A stretch of 64,000 nucleotides of DNA. It comes from Uloborus plumipes. Taxonomy: Eukaryota > Arthropoda > Arachnida > Araneae > Uloboridae. Under the pieces are notes generated by a model. That model did not search any database. It was given only the letters and a program-made list of their open reading frames with translations, and had not been told where the DNA came from. The DNA lies in contig JAXGGA010002214.1 of assembly GCA_038373865.1 (NCBI GenBank), positions 62,001-126,000 on the forward strand. The letters run 5' to 3'. The position numbers and the translations under genes were made by a program. Positions 11,618-23,663 of this stretch are shown piece after piece; positions within the stretch are counted from its first letter, which is position 1; every line of letters begins with the position of its first letter.

Positions 11618-11960
11618 GCTTTTAAGTAGGAGGTAGTTTCTTTAGATCCTAGAAATAAAAGATAATGGGGAACAATGTGCTTCTCCACTTGTTTTATATT
11701 AGATAATTGACACTTTTTATCCTGTATTTAGCAAAATTCTTCTTCACTTTTCTCCTAGCCATCTCAATTTTAGAGCAAGTTTTGTCGTGTACTTTCATAA
11801 AGCATTTCTTGATTTATGGTTGGAGGCAGTTTCTTCAGATTCTAGAACTAAAAAGGGGGAAGACGTTGGGAACAAAGTGCTTCTCCACTTTTTTTTATGG
11901 AGATAATTAACACTTTTCTTCCTGCCCCATTTACTTTCATAAAGCAGGGATGGTCAACTA
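11618..11960. repeat. Local tandem duplication, period about 195 bp
   Basis: GGAGG(T/C)AGTTTCTT(T/C)AGAT(C/T)CTAGAA and the following GTGCTTCTCCACTT recur about 195 bases apart (from 11,628 and 11,823). ACTTTCATAAAGCA recurs near 11,790 and 11,933. The copies have diverged and carry no conserved frame. Confidence 0.6.
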
Positions 11961-14299
11961 AAAAGTCTCATGGCCCAAGCTGCGCCATTGAAATTTTTAG
12001 GAAGGGAAATTGGAGGGGGGGGGGCTTGTTCTTGGGGAGGGAGGTCTTCGTGGTATTCAGGGACTACGCGATTGCACCAGAGAGAAATTGACACTTCAGC
12101 ACAGAAAGTCCCAATATAGACACTAGGCTTTACTATGCATATATACCAAACATCTGTGCTCATCTACCTGTCTATACATCGTATCGGTACTCCCCGTCCG
12201 GGATGAGACAGGTAAAATCAAACGCAGAATATTCAGGGAAAACCACTTCGCCCAGTCACATTCCTCTAAAGCACTAAGTTCCGCAGACATTAATTAAAAT
12301 CTGTACCATTAAAATTTAAATTCATGACTATATCTATCTGTGTAAACATTAGAGACTGTTATGGAGCTGATCACCCAGACGAGTATCTCCCCCTCCCCAA
12401 AAAAATAGAAAAACTTTTTAAATACTCCTTAAAATTTAGTTAACCCCCCGCCCACCACACACACAGGGCATATATTTAACCATACTTAGCACAGTACGGC
12501 TCTGATAAGATGAAGTCTGGCCTTGACAACTCTTGCCTCTTTCTGGAGAGTTCGTTCAAATAAAGAAAGTTATTGGTGTTGCGTTGAGTCAATAATAGTC
12601 TTGCGAAAATGTTCTAACTCTAATCCTCACCAACAACACTCAATAGCCCTATGGGCTGTCACTGTGACCTCCCATAATATTTCCTCCTTTTTTTATTTTT
12701 ATTTTTTTTTTAATTTTGTCAAACGAGTATCCTAATTTGGAGACATACTTGGAATTTTTAAATGTCCTAATGTTCCTTTTAGTTAGACGTGTATATGTAT
12801 GCATGACTATATTTATCATTCATGAACATTTGGAGTTGCATTCTGAAAATTGAGAATTTTCTCCCTGCAAAAATGCAAGCTCTGTGCTTCCCTGAAACCA
12901 CTTCCTTTTTTCAGTAAAATCCCTACAAAGAAGTAAACGTTGTCAAGGTCATGCGTTAGCCCAACAGAGCTATTCTATGCATGAACTGAGTAAAAAACAT
13001 ACATAAATTAAAAAAATTAGGAAGATATAAATTCTTGTACACGGATAAATTTCTGCACCGCAAATAAAATATGAAATCTATATCATATAAGAGTACACGC
13101 GACGCTATATCTCAACAGGGGTGCCTGCCCCCCTTGTAGTGAAAGTACACCCCTCCAAATATTACAGAACCCCTCAAGAGCGAGCTACTTAAAAGAAAAA
13201 AAACCTTCCTCAAAATTTCAATGGCCCTTCTGCGTCATGACCCCCCCCCCCTTCTGGTCAATCCTGTCTAAAATGCCGGACAGTTAAGTAGTCATACGGT
13301 TAATCAACTTTTGTGTGCAAATAAGTGCACTAAATTTAAAAAATATATATTTATGTGCTATACTTACCAGCATTTTGTTATAAGATTATTTCATTGTTTT
13401 AAAGGAAGAAGAATATTGTTTAAAATTTAGCCATTGCAATAATGAAGGTAAAATTGAACCTAAATTAATTCAAAATGCTTTCTTTAGTCAAAATGGGTTC
13501 GTTATAAGTTATCTCCATAATCTAACCAATCAGTTATTTCTTAACCAATCCAGAAAGTTGTTCATGTTGCTGAATAAATTGAAGTTTATTTATCAATATA
13601 TTCATATTTACATTTTAATTCTGTATTAATTAATAATTGAATCGACAGTTTTAAGAAGGAACTAAGTTTTAAAGTCAAATTTTTGAGAAATAGAAAAAAC
13701 TATAATTTCAGAGATTTCGTTCAACATCTTCCAAATTTTTACAGAAATTTGAGAACTCGGAAAAGTGCATTTGTAGTATAGTTAAAACGATTTGCATCCA
13801 TCTATATTTTTTATAGATCTCAGAGCAGCTGTTGGATTTATTTACTTCGATCTTTATTCCCTTCTTGAACCTGCCGATTCAACTCAATAATTTCTCCCTC
13901 TGTATAATTTAATTTTTATGAAAATTTAATATTTTCTCAGTTTTGTTAGTTGTAGCCTTTATTGGTGTCGGGTTTGGTGGGTCGGTTTTATGGGTCGGGT
14001 TTTATGGGTCGGTTTGGTGTCGGGTAGACTTACTCCTTAACGTATAGTCCGTAACAATCTACGGCTATAGGAAAGGTCCGCTACATGTGCAGCGGCAATT
14101 GTATTTACTTCCTCCAACACGATTGCATTCAACATTTCAAACTACGTACTACTATTTGTATTATTGCTGATCTTCTAGGTTTTAGTGCATATTTTAATGT
14201 AATTTTCTTTATTAACATTTAGTGGAAGACGAAATTTTATGATTGTTATTACAGCACTTTTTTTTTAAGTAGAAAGAATACAGAAGTTTATTCCTACGC
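11961..14299. other. Unannotated stretch
   Basis: No gene or transposon boundary was recognised. It contains polypurine and C-rich tracts (for example 13,242-13,251) and a short GGGTCGG-TTTTAT tandem at about 13,968-14,030. It is otherwise AT-rich. Confidence 0.5.
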
Positions 14300-14618
14300 T
14301 ATACAAAATGAATGATGTTTTTACAGTATAATACAGCTAATTTTATAGTAATAAACTAAAAAAAAATTCTAATTTTACAGCTTATTATCGTGCATTTTAC
14401 AGTTTTAAACTGAAACCTCTGCTGCCAGTATTATACTGTAGCTTTTCAGTATAATACAACTAAATTTTACGGCAATAAACTAAAATTTCTTACTTTACAG
14501 TAAGAAACTGTAAAATCGCTAGTTTTGCAGTTTATCACTGTGCATTTTACAATTTTAAATTGGAGCATCGGCTGCCAGAGTTATAATGTAAAAACAACAG
14601 TTCATTTTTTCCAGTGTA
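14300..14618. mobile_element. MITE family A copy
   Basis: It starts with TACAAAATGAATGATG and ends with CAGTTCATTTTTTCCAGTGTA. The usual ACAGTATAATACAGCTAA, CAGTTTTAAACTGAAACCTC and GCTGCCAGTATTATACTG blocks lie inside. The order of internal palindromes differs from the copy at 2,211. Confidence 0.7.
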
Positions 14619-15299
14619 GAAAGAAAAGGAACTTCATTTTCTCTTTCTTAAAATCTCCACTTGTAGTATTTTTCAATATATTATCTGTCAAAACTTCTTA
14701 GTTAAAATTGATTTCTGCGGCTAATTTTTGTGATAGCATTTTTGTATAACTCTATGGCCAGTTACTTTTAAACAAGGCATTATAATAATATTTGTTGAAG
14801 TATTAATCTATTAGATGAAAATCAAAAGCATCTTTGCAACAACATTTTCCATTATACTGTATATAAAATTTGAAAATGCATCATATAATTATTCTCTTTT
14901 AAAGTACTTAATGAGTATGGGAATAAAACGAACAACAAGTCAAACCGTTAAAATTGAAGGACTTGGGAGATGAAGGGGGTTATGTGACAAAACAGAAATT
15001 GCGAGTAATTAAGGTTCAAAGTTTTATTGCTGTAGTTGTTGCAGCTTTTTTGTTTTCTGGTTTTGTCATTAGTGTGCGTATGAAATTAGTCTATTGACAT
15101 CTACTGTTTGATGTACCATGTTTTTTTTGCTTACCTGTATCCATTGCTTACCATTGTACAGAGTGTTCATTTTTTAAAATGTAACCTAGCCCCTTCATCC
15201 TCCAAGTCCTTCAATTCTGGAGTTAGAGGAGTTTCCACTCACCTAGAAATATCCGCTTTTCCAGTTCCGAAACATTCTTTTCCCGTTCTCACCCTTCTC
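14619..15299. other. No supported feature
   Basis: AT-rich. The small forward frame at 15,108-15,404 has no recognisable domain or splice support. Confidence 0.5.
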
Positions 15300-15660
15300 T
15301 CACCACACACACAGGTTCTATTCCAAACACACTCGACAAAAACAAAACACGCCGGCACTCAGCGGACTCAGTTTAATATTAAACATAAACATTACCGACG
15401 GTAAAAAAACAAAAAGGGAAAAAGAACACGACACGCTTCCCTCATTGTTCGCGTTCGATGGAATACACAGCGAAAGCCGTGTCAACCGAATGGCAGCCTG
15501 GATATCGTCTGCCGAAGCAACCGGAGCGCAGGCGATCGATAATGGTGTGTGGCAGACGACGGACCGTTACAGCAGCAGCAATCGCGTGCTCTGCCTCGAC
15601 GGCTGCTTATTGGTTGAAGCGACATTTTTGTTATTGTTGATGTTGTAGCCACTATCTTCC
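15300..15660. promoter_or_regulatory. CpG-dense segment, possible promoter or 5-prime exon
   Basis: Between about 15,340 and 15,620 the sequence is clearly richer in G+C and CpG than its surroundings (ACGACACGC, GTTCGCGTTCGATGG, AGCGCAGGCGATCGAT). It includes an ATTGG box at 15,609-15,613. Three overlapping frames run through it, none with a known domain. A promoter or first exon of an unseen gene is possible. A CpG-retaining young repeat is the alternative. Confidence 0.25.
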
Positions 15661-15727
15661 CTTTTTTTCCTCCCCGATCCTTATTCACCCCCATAATATT
15701 TCTGGGCCTCATCATGCGACGCCGTAT

Positions 15728-16230
15728 TCCCCCATTAACACGTCCCCCTTTCAATAGTGTAATGACTTGCGACAGGTGTTGCGTATCCCTGCTAGAGGGA
15801 AAAATTTTCTTCCGCCTTCATTCCTGATGCTTCTTCCAAAAAGGGGCTTCAAGGAAAGTGTACACTTTAAGTTCCAATTTACACATTAAAAGAATTAATG
15901 TGTAGTCTATAGTTCTCAAATTCAGTGATCTAGTTTCTGTTTATAATTTTTATTGTAAACAGAACCTCCGCGTCCCCCTTTCAATAGTTTAATGACTTAC
16001 TACAGTTTGTTATTTATATTTTTGTTTTATAAACAGAACCCCCCCCCTTTACTATTCTCCCATTATTATTCCCCATTAACACGTCCTCCTTTCAATAGTG
16101 GAATGACTTGCGGCAGGTGTTGCGTATCCCTGCTAAGGGGAAAATTTTTTTCTTCCGCCTTCATTCCTGATGCATCTTCCAAAAAGGGGCTTCAAGGAAA
16201 GTGTACACTTGAAGTTCCAATTTATTCAAG
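15728..16230. repeat. Local duplication, two copies about 342 bp apart
   Basis: CATTAACACGTCC, ATGACTTGCGRCAGGTGTTG, CGTATCCCTGCTA, CTTCCGCCTTCATTCCTGAT and AAAAAGGGGCTTCAAGGAAA occur in the same order in 15,733-15,885 and 16,075-16,225. A third partial copy of the CGTCCCCCTTTCAATAG block lies at 15,971. Similarity is high, so the duplication is fairly recent. Confidence 0.75.
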
Positions 16231-16253
16231 TAATTAATGTGGGTTCTATAGCC

Positions 16254-16330
16254 AAGGGCGGATCCAGCTTCTGGTTCAGGAGGGGGTCATTTTCGGAAAG
16301 ATAGGGGGTCAAAGGGCAATTTATGCGATA
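16254..16330. repeat. Fragment of hAT-like MITE end
   Basis: CCAAGGGCGGATCCAG followed by a GGGGGTCA-rich tract matches the ends of the elements at 254 and 3,189. The opposite end and a target duplication were not found. Confidence 0.5.
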
Positions 16331-17311
16331 AAACGGATGATTATTTCGCGATTTTTTCGAAATACGAGCTACTTGTATGTCCCTAAATGCAGTTTTAGGC
16401 TAATCTGGTCTCTTATGGCAGGAGTCATGCTTTTTGAAAATTTTCACAGCTTTTGTACAGAATTTCTATAACCTACTATTGGAAACAGTTTTGAATCATT
16501 CTAACTACCCTAGAAATCTTGTCTGATTAATCATATAAATCAAGATTATAAATCTGGAGTAAAATGGAATCTCTATTTAAGGATATTACGGTGTAAAAAT
16601 TCTCCGATTATTTTTATTTTTTATTCTTTCCAACTGAAAGGAAAGGGGGAAAAAACATTGATACAAGAAGCCTAAATATTTTTCATTTCGGAGAATTATT
16701 AAGTTAATAATTCCTTTCACAGAGCATGAACAGAGAATCAATGAAGTATTTTTCTGTGCTACCATTTTTAACATGGTCTGTAGAAATTCTAAGAGCCCTT
16801 TCTTTTGATATATTTTGAGTAAATTTCTCCTTAGAACTCCATAAAACCCCAAAACTGTAATCATTTTTTCTTCTAACTGCAGGTACCTAGGCATAAATTT
16901 TCATTTTAAAGAGCTCATTTTTATTTAATCCTGACAATAAAATAGTTTTTTTACTATTCAGGAACATCCCTAAAATAATCCTTCTCTTCTTGAACTTTTC
17001 CCTTTCTCAATTACTGCTCATTTGCATTTTTGAAATTGATCATCGAAATTAACTGAGGCATGATCCTATATACTACAGACAAACAGATCAATTATTAAAA
17101 TTAAAAGCCTATTACAACAAAAGGAAAACACTTCACATTACATAAAAGTTTAGATGAAGTTTGATTATTAACCTTTTCTCATGTCCATTTTTCCATTTAA
17201 GAGCGCAAAGTTAAGAAGTATTTCTTGCATTTCCTACTTGAAGTCTAGTTTGGAGTTTGCTAAAAATTGATATACGTCGAACCTTTCAATAATAAGAATA
17301 AATTTGTGTAC
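16331..17311. other. No supported feature
   Basis: AT-rich sequence. The 102-codon minus frame (16,586-16,894) is not recognised and has no splice context. Confidence 0.5.
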
Positions 17312-17437
17312 CCACTGCAAAAAAAAAAAAAAAAAAAGAAATGCTGTTTTAATTAACTGTAAAATTAACAATTTTTACAGTTTGTTACTATAAAATTAGC
17401 TGTATTATACTGTAAAAACATCTATTTTCTACAGTGC
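17312..17437. repeat. MITE family A, short copy with deleted middle
   Basis: It begins CACTGCAAAAAA, with an expanded A-tract. It keeps AACTGTAAAATTAACA and TTTTTACAGTTTGTTACT and ends CTATTTTCTACAGTG. The blocks containing the CCGAGGTTCC motif are absent. Confidence 0.65.
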
Positions 17438-18371
17438 ATGTGGTTTTTCTTCCTTCTGCACAAATTTCTCCAGATCGCCATTCACTTTTAGAAGCACATT
17501 CTCTCAATCGGCGCCCCCGCATTGGGGAGGTCAGAAGGTTCAAAACCAATGGGGCCTGGGTGGAGAAGTTACCTGGAATGAAAAAAGAAAAAATACCATT
17601 TATTTTTACATGTATATTTGAAAGCTTAACGAAATTGGAAGAGGCTAGCGGCATGATGGAGAGCCATATCAGCCTATACTCAAAAACAGGGGTGGCACTT
17701 CAAAATTTCGTTTGAGAGGGCGAGTTTATATGAAGCACCTGAGTATGGAAAAAAATACATATTAGTTAAGAGAAAGATTTCTTAAAGTGGATTTAATACT
17801 GAGAAAAATTGGAGCTATTAAAACAATTTCAATGTTTATGACCCAACTTTAAAATTATTTTGTAATTAGTTATCACATAAAATGTCGTAATTAAAAATTA
17901 GTTTTTAACTTTTAGTCAAGTTTTAATCTGCAAAGTTTGCAGTCAAGAAGATTTTGTTCCCTATCGATTTCCAGTGTCTTGTGCTATTCCCCAAACAGCT
18001 AAAGTTGAAAATCCTCTGTTGTGAGAAATAATCTTGGGAATATGAGTTTTATCAATTTTTGTTGAAAATTGGCAATCTTTTGCAGTTTCATTTGCACGTG
18101 ATCGTTAATTCATGTAAAACATAAATTGAATTTACCCGTTTTTTAAAATTCTGCGAAAAATAGATCGCCCCCTCTCCCCCCCTTATTTGCCGCCCCTGGT
18201 CAGAAATTAGAGGCCTAGCCTTTAGAGGGGCAAAGCTCGGAGGCGGTCAAAAACGTTGCCCAATGAGCAATCGACCTATTGGGCAACGTAAGAATGAATG
18301 GGTAATGCCCATTAAGTTCTGACGTAAACGGATATGACGAAAAAACTATTCAAAATTAATTCGGGGATGCT

Positions 18372-19319
18372 AAATACAAACTAAGCTGTTGATTTTATAG
18401 TACAATACTGGCAGCAGAATTTCCAGTTCAAAACTAAAAGCACAGTAATAAACTGCATTACTAGTTATTTTACAATTTATCACTGCAAAACTAGCAATTT
18501 TAATCTATTACTGTTCAATTAGCAATAATATCATAAAATTAGCTGCATTGTACTGTAAAAACAACAGTATAATACTGGAAGCAGAGGTTCCAGTTTAAAA
18601 CTGTAAAATGCACGGTAACAAACTGTGAAAGTAGCGATTTTACAATTTTAACTGTAAACTAGTCATTTACAGTTTACAACTGTAAAATTAGCAATTTTAC
18701 AGTTTATTACTGTAAAATCACTTAAACTAGCCGCATTGTACTGTAAAAACATTTACAGTGTACTCTCACTTATACACCGCCTCATTTATGCGCCTTTTTC
18801 ACTTATGCGACGATTTTGAATGGTTCCAGCACGATCCATAGCAAAATAATCATGGTGTCATTCGTTTATGCGTCGGTCTAAAGATAAATATTTTACTTAT
18901 GCGCCGAATTTATGTAAAATGTTTAAAGAAAAAAATATATTTTCTTTAAAAAATAAGCATTTTTCTTCACTTTCCTCTTTAATCCTTCGCCTTTATTGCT
19001 TACGGAAGGTATTTTTTCCACATGAACTAGAGTTCGGAGAGGGACAATTACCTATTATGAAACGTTTTAAAGGGAACAGTTTGCAATTAGGTATGCTACA
19101 ATGTTTGTTTTCTCTTTAACATTGTAGTTACTTTACAGTAATTGCCAAACCGTAGAACCTTTGCTATAGAAACATTCTTATTCATTCTCTCATTAGAACC
19201 TATGTTGCGTTTTAGTCCTTTTAATAGACTTGTTCACTTATACGTCTCTCTCACTTATGCGCCTTCTGTTGGTTCCTTGGGCCGGCGCATAAGTGAGTGT
19301 TTACTATATTTTTACAGTG
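18372..19319. mobile_element. MITE family A copy interrupted by a pogo-like element
   Basis: The left part (18,372-18,755) has the family blocks, including two palindromic ACTGTAAAATTAGCA / TTTTACAG units. The last few bases of the family (ATTTTTACAGTG) appear only after the inserted element, at 19,308-19,319. Removing 18,756-19,306 and one TA restores the normal terminal sequence. Confidence 0.7.
18756..19306. mobile_element. Pogo/Tigger-like element nested in MITE A
   Basis: The left end CAGTGTACTCTCACTTATAC and the right end (complement TAGTAAACACTCACTTATGC) are inverted repeats of pogo/Tigger style, flanked by TA on both sides (18,754-18,755 and 19,307-19,308). The CACTTATGCGCC motif recurs internally. 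No transposase is encoded. The 83-codon frame inside is not conserved. Confidence 0.7.
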
Positions 19320-20172
19320 AGGTTCCAAAGTGATTACGAATTTTTTCGTGAATAATGTAATTTCTTTAAAGTGTACAAGGAAGTAAAAGGGAGAGAGCAT
19401 CGGTTACAATTTTCACAATGACCAAAAATAATGAAACTGATACTTACACTGATAAATGAATATTTTAACATAAAAAATATGCAACACTGGATGCCTTCTT
19501 AAATCTTTTACCCCATTAATAAACATCCGTTCCTTTGAAATATGTGACTAAACATATTCTGCTAAGTAATTAGGACTCATCTTGCAAGTTTTCTAGACAT
19601 CTCAACTCGACACAGTTGACAAACGACGATTGCTTTATCGCTTTAAGATTGTATTTCAAAGATTTTTTCGCAAATAAATCTTCCCAAATTTGGAAAGGCT
19701 GCGGTGCCTATCGGGTCACTAGTGTATAACTTAACGGTTCGTTGGATTTAAATTATATTAAGTGTGTGTGTCTTGTCACGGAAGTTCGGACGGTCAGAAA
19801 ATCAATCTTTTGGGAACTTTCTGCAGTGGAGTATTCAGACGTTATGTCTTTTGGTCGCAGAAATCAATCCCAAATGATGTTCTCTGCTCACAGATGCGAC
19901 ACTTTGCTCAGTGAAATAGTATCACTTGGAGATTTAGCTGTCCTCTTTCGGTATAAAATTTGATGATTTTAGGAATTATTTGGGCTTCTAGAATTTTGTT
20001 GATCAAAGAAAGGTGTGTATGTGTATCAATCAATATATATTTATGTATTTATACATATTTATATGTATATATCTATAGTTAATATTTCCTGGAGCAAAAA
20101 AAAAAGGTTTTTACAATTGGCAGAAAATTAAAGCATATACCCTGTTTTTAATGGAGAAAAGTATCAAATAAT
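19320..20172. other. No supported feature
   Basis: AT-rich sequence with a TATATATTTATGT-type tract near 20,030-20,085. The forward frame at 19,742-19,963 matches nothing I recognise. Confidence 0.5.
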
Positions 20173-20174
20173 TA

Positions 20175-21402
20175 CACAGTCCAGTCACATTAATGTGACC
20201 ACCTGTCAAAATTCAGAATAACCACATTTCTCCGAACGGACTGCTGCGAAACATGTAGGAAGATAGTAAATTAGGTACCTGAAGGTGTCACTGGTATTCT
20301 GAGCCATGCTGACTCCAATGCCGTGACCAGTTGCGCTATAATACGTGGATGAGAATCCATGGCGCGAGCAACCCAATCGAGATCGTCCCACAGGTTCTCG
20401 ATTGGGCTTAAGTTAGGTGAGTTTGCTGACCAGGGGAGAAAGGTAAACTCTTGATGGTGCCCTTCGAACCACGCATGTTCACTGACAGCTGTATGGCACT
20501 TCGCATTATCCTGCTGATGGATGCCATAATCCTGAGGAAAAACAATATTCATATAGGAGTGGACATGGTCTTCAAGGGCAGATGCGTACTTTTATTGATC
20601 AATCGTGCCTTCTACAATGATGAGTGAACCCAGAGAATCCCAAGAAAACATTCCTCAGCCCATAATGCTCCTGCCTCCAGCTTGGACCTTTCCAACAATG
20701 TTTGCAGGGTGTTTGCTTCCAGCGGTTTCACGCCTTCTAAGCCAACATCCGTCAGTCCGATGGCTCATAAAACGTGATTCATCCAGTAAATGCTACCTAT
20801 CGCCACTCAATGAATGTCCAACTGCGGTACTGGCATGCAAATTCCAGGGTTCGTCGTCGATGGACAGTAGTCAGTATAGGCTCATGAACCAGGCTTCTGC
20901 TTTGGGAGCCCAGACGCAGTAACGTCCGCTAAACAGTAGTGTGGGAGACGATGCTGGTAGCCCTGGTAGCCCCTTGGTTCATCTAGGGGGTCAGCTGTTC
21001 AACGGTAGCCCGTCTATTAGCCCGAACGCATCTCTGCAGCCGTCTTTCGCCTCTGTCATCTATGGTCCTAGTGCGCCACATTTAGCACGTCGCTGGTTTT
21101 GAACAGTCCCATTTTGCCATGCACGGTACACTTTTACCACGAAGTCAAACAAACAGCTCAAAAACTCAGCCATTTTGGAAATGCTTCCACCCTGGGCCCG
21201 AAAGCCAATGATTATGCCCTTTTGTACGTCGGATAAATCGCTTCGTTTTTGCATTACGCCAACGATAGAAATATTTTCCAAAGTCCTCACACACCCTTTA
21301 TATACCATCAACTGCACTGTGCTACTAAATGCTATCTGTGATTAGTTATTTAACGTCAACGTCAAAAGTACGTGGTAGTCACAATAATGTGACTGGACTA
21401 TG
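20175..21402 (-). mobile_element. Tc1-like transposon, full length, inactive
   Basis: The ends are inverted: CACAGTCCAGTCACATTAAT at 20,175 and, on the other strand, CATAGTCCAGTCACATTATT at 21,402. Each is bounded by the TA target (20,173-20,174 and 21,403-21,404). Its 1,228 bp is the usual size for Tc1-type elements. The interior encodes a transposase on the minus strand with several stop codons. Both ends and the TA duplication remain legible, so the copy is not very old. Confidence 0.9.
20275..21254 (-). pseudogene. Tc1-like transposase, DD36E type, with stops
   Basis: The protein would cut and join transposon ends. Minus-strand reading begins MQKRSDLSDVQKGIIIGF at 21,254, a helix-turn-helix start. 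It continues with LLDESRF (first catalytic Asp), VQAGGRSIM and GMFSWDSLGSL, then QQDNAKCHTA (second Asp) and NLSPIENLWDDL (catalytic Glu). I count 36 residues between the second Asp and the Glu; classic Tc1 has 34. In-frame stops occur, for example before GMFSW and before KYASALEDH, so it is a pseudogene. The forward frame at 20,605-20,922 is its antisense shadow. Confidence 0.85.
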
Positions 21403-21404
21403 TA

Positions 21405-22383
21405 TTTTGCACCGTAAGTAAATTCTGTATGAATAAGACAAATATGAATCATTCATTATCAACTGCTGGTGTATCATTAATAATTTATAAAGCTTATGTT
21501 CTTACTGTTCACACTTCCATACAATAACGCAAAAAAGTCCCTTCGTCCATTATTATACGTTGTGCTTATTTCAAAATATCGCAAAAGAGTACTTTGTATT
21601 TTGCATAAGTTTATTACAAAAACTGACTGGTAATTATCATTCTATTCAAACAATTTCAGTTTAAAATTTCTTAATTTTGCATAATATAAGTAAATTATTT
21701 GTTTTCTCTTATCTTAGTTTTGAATGAATCGATCTAACTTTTTTAGAAATTTTTTATCATAGAGAGTTTTTATGACTTTTTTTTTAATACAATAAAACAA
21801 ATGTAATAAAATATAGTTGGGGCAAACCTAACCTGGTGGACTCGTAATGCTGTGATCTGCATAACCTCCCCAATGCTGCCCAATTAGAATTGCCCCCAAC
21901 TAGAGAAGCCTTCAGAACTTCAATACTTCATTTTCCCATCCCCTACGAAAAAACATTTTCACAAAATCTCTTTTTTTACGGTCACTTTAAGCTATCTTCC
22001 TTAGATAATTTTCATCATGACCCAGGAAACAGTTGAAAGGATATCAAAATCTCACATACAGGATAACTCAAAAAAGGTCATGAGAGTTTGCCAAAATAAA
22101 TTCCATATCCATTGTTTTGGATTAATACCAAATCACGCATCTAATGCCATGAAATTATGCCGTAATATCAGTAATATCCCACTGCAGTTTATCTGCAACA
22201 TTTTTCTGCAGAACTAAGATCAGACTTTATTTTAAGTTCGAAATTGACAGCACAATTTTACTTTCACGAATTCCTTTACAGTAATTCAATCAATTTTATA
22301 CTGAAATACTAGCGCGTTTACTGCTAATTCATATTCAATATGAGTAAATTTTTGAAGAATAAAAATTCAGTTATAATAACAGC
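21405..22383. other. No supported feature
   Basis: AT-rich. GGCAAACCTAACCTGGTGG near 21,822 and the following CCCAATTAG-rich block look like an old repeat, but no ends were defined. Confidence 0.45.
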
Positions 22384-22420
22384 GACGACAATAATAACAA
22401 CAACAATAATAGCAATGATG

Positions 22421-22501
<81 letters not shown>

Positions 22502-22574
22502 TAATAATAATAATAATAATAAAATAATAATAATAATAATAATAACAACAACAACAACAACAACAACAACAATA
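22384..22574. repeat. AAT/CAA microsatellite
   Basis: About 190 bases of nearly pure (AAT)n, followed by (CAA)n toward 22,574. The 96-codon Ile/Leu/Tyr frame across it is a microsatellite artefact. Confidence 0.95.
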
Positions 22575-22698
22575 ATGCACACCCATAAATACATTCTCAA
22601 CTCTGATCTAGTTATGACTTCCCTCTTAGAAAAGAAGCTGAACCCATTCTTTTCCATCTGTTTGAAATCAAAGTGGGGTCGCCAATTTCATGCCATCC

Positions 22699-22892
22699 GC
22701 CCCCCCCCCCCTCCCAACTTTTTTGTCCGCGCTTCGGGTCAGAATATGACTCCTTGTGGTCCTTATTTGAAAATTGCAATATTCATTGGTCTTTACAAAG
22801 GCTAAACATGTTTTAAAAAACGTGAATTTTTCAGCATTTCTATTTTTCCAAAGTGCCCCCCCACCGCCCCCCCCCCCCCACCCCCCCCCCAA
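22699..22892. repeat. C-rich homopolymer tracts
   Basis: Runs of C occur at about 22,699-22,708 and 22,857-22,890, the latter interrupted by A and G. They stand out in an AT-rich setting and explain the Pro/Gly-rich frames on both strands here. Confidence 0.8.
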
Positions 22893-23532
22893 TGTTCAGC
22901 AGGCAGCGACGCCCATGCTTACAGACATTCAAGAAATACAAATAATAAAACATTAAAAAGAGCAAACATTTGCAAATTTAAAGTTTAGTCTTTTCAGTTT
23001 CATAACATCAGCAATAGTTAACATTCTGGACAACGTTCTGCTTTTCTCTGCCTTCTCGGAATTATATTATAAATGGTTCTTTTATCTTTCTTTCATGATG
23101 TTGTTAAAATCAGTGACAGATGTTAGACTTTTTCAAACCGGAGCAAATCTTAAAAACTACTGCCCTTATCCAGGGTTTGAAAAAAAACCCAGGCGGGCTG
23201 AGTTTTTGATGAAAAACTCGGAGTTTCGGGTTTTTTCACGAATAATTTTAATATGATCCTCTATTTACATATATGTGTACCAAACTACTAACTGCTTGCT
23301 ACTTTTACTTTCATATAATTAGGGAGGCAGTTAAGAGATGTCACTAAGACCTCCTAAAAATCTCCTATTCTGAAAATTTGGAAAAGCAATTTGTTTTATA
23401 GATTTTTTTTAATTAATATTATTTTATTTTAACTTGATATTGAAATGAATTTATAGATTGAAATAATTGTTGCTTATTTTTACATTCTAAGTATTTGGAA
23501 AAAAAAGGGAAATTCATGTGCAGTTTTATTTC

Positions 23533-23663
23533 TAACTAGCGGTACCCGCACGGCTTTGCCCGTGGTATAAAATTAAAAGTTCATTTGTAAAATAATTGAT
23601 ATAGCAGAAAAAATGCTCTATTTTAGTTTTATTCAACTATAATTCCTTCAAAGTGATATAAAG
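23533..23663. repeat. 5-prime-like end of a dispersed repeat (ACTAGCGGTACCCGC)
   Basis: ACTAGCGGTACCCGCACGG followed by CTTTGCCCGTGGTA is a motif seen at the start of many dispersed repeats in arthropod genomes. The matching 3-prime part may be the segment ending at 25,267. The class is not assigned. Confidence 0.45.

Noticed and set aside
20605..20922. 105-codon forward frame
   Set aside because: It is antisense to the Tc1-like transposase, which is recognisable on the other strand.
22367..22657. 96-codon minus-strand frame rich in Ile, Leu and Tyr
   Set aside because: It is the translation of the AAT/CAA microsatellite.
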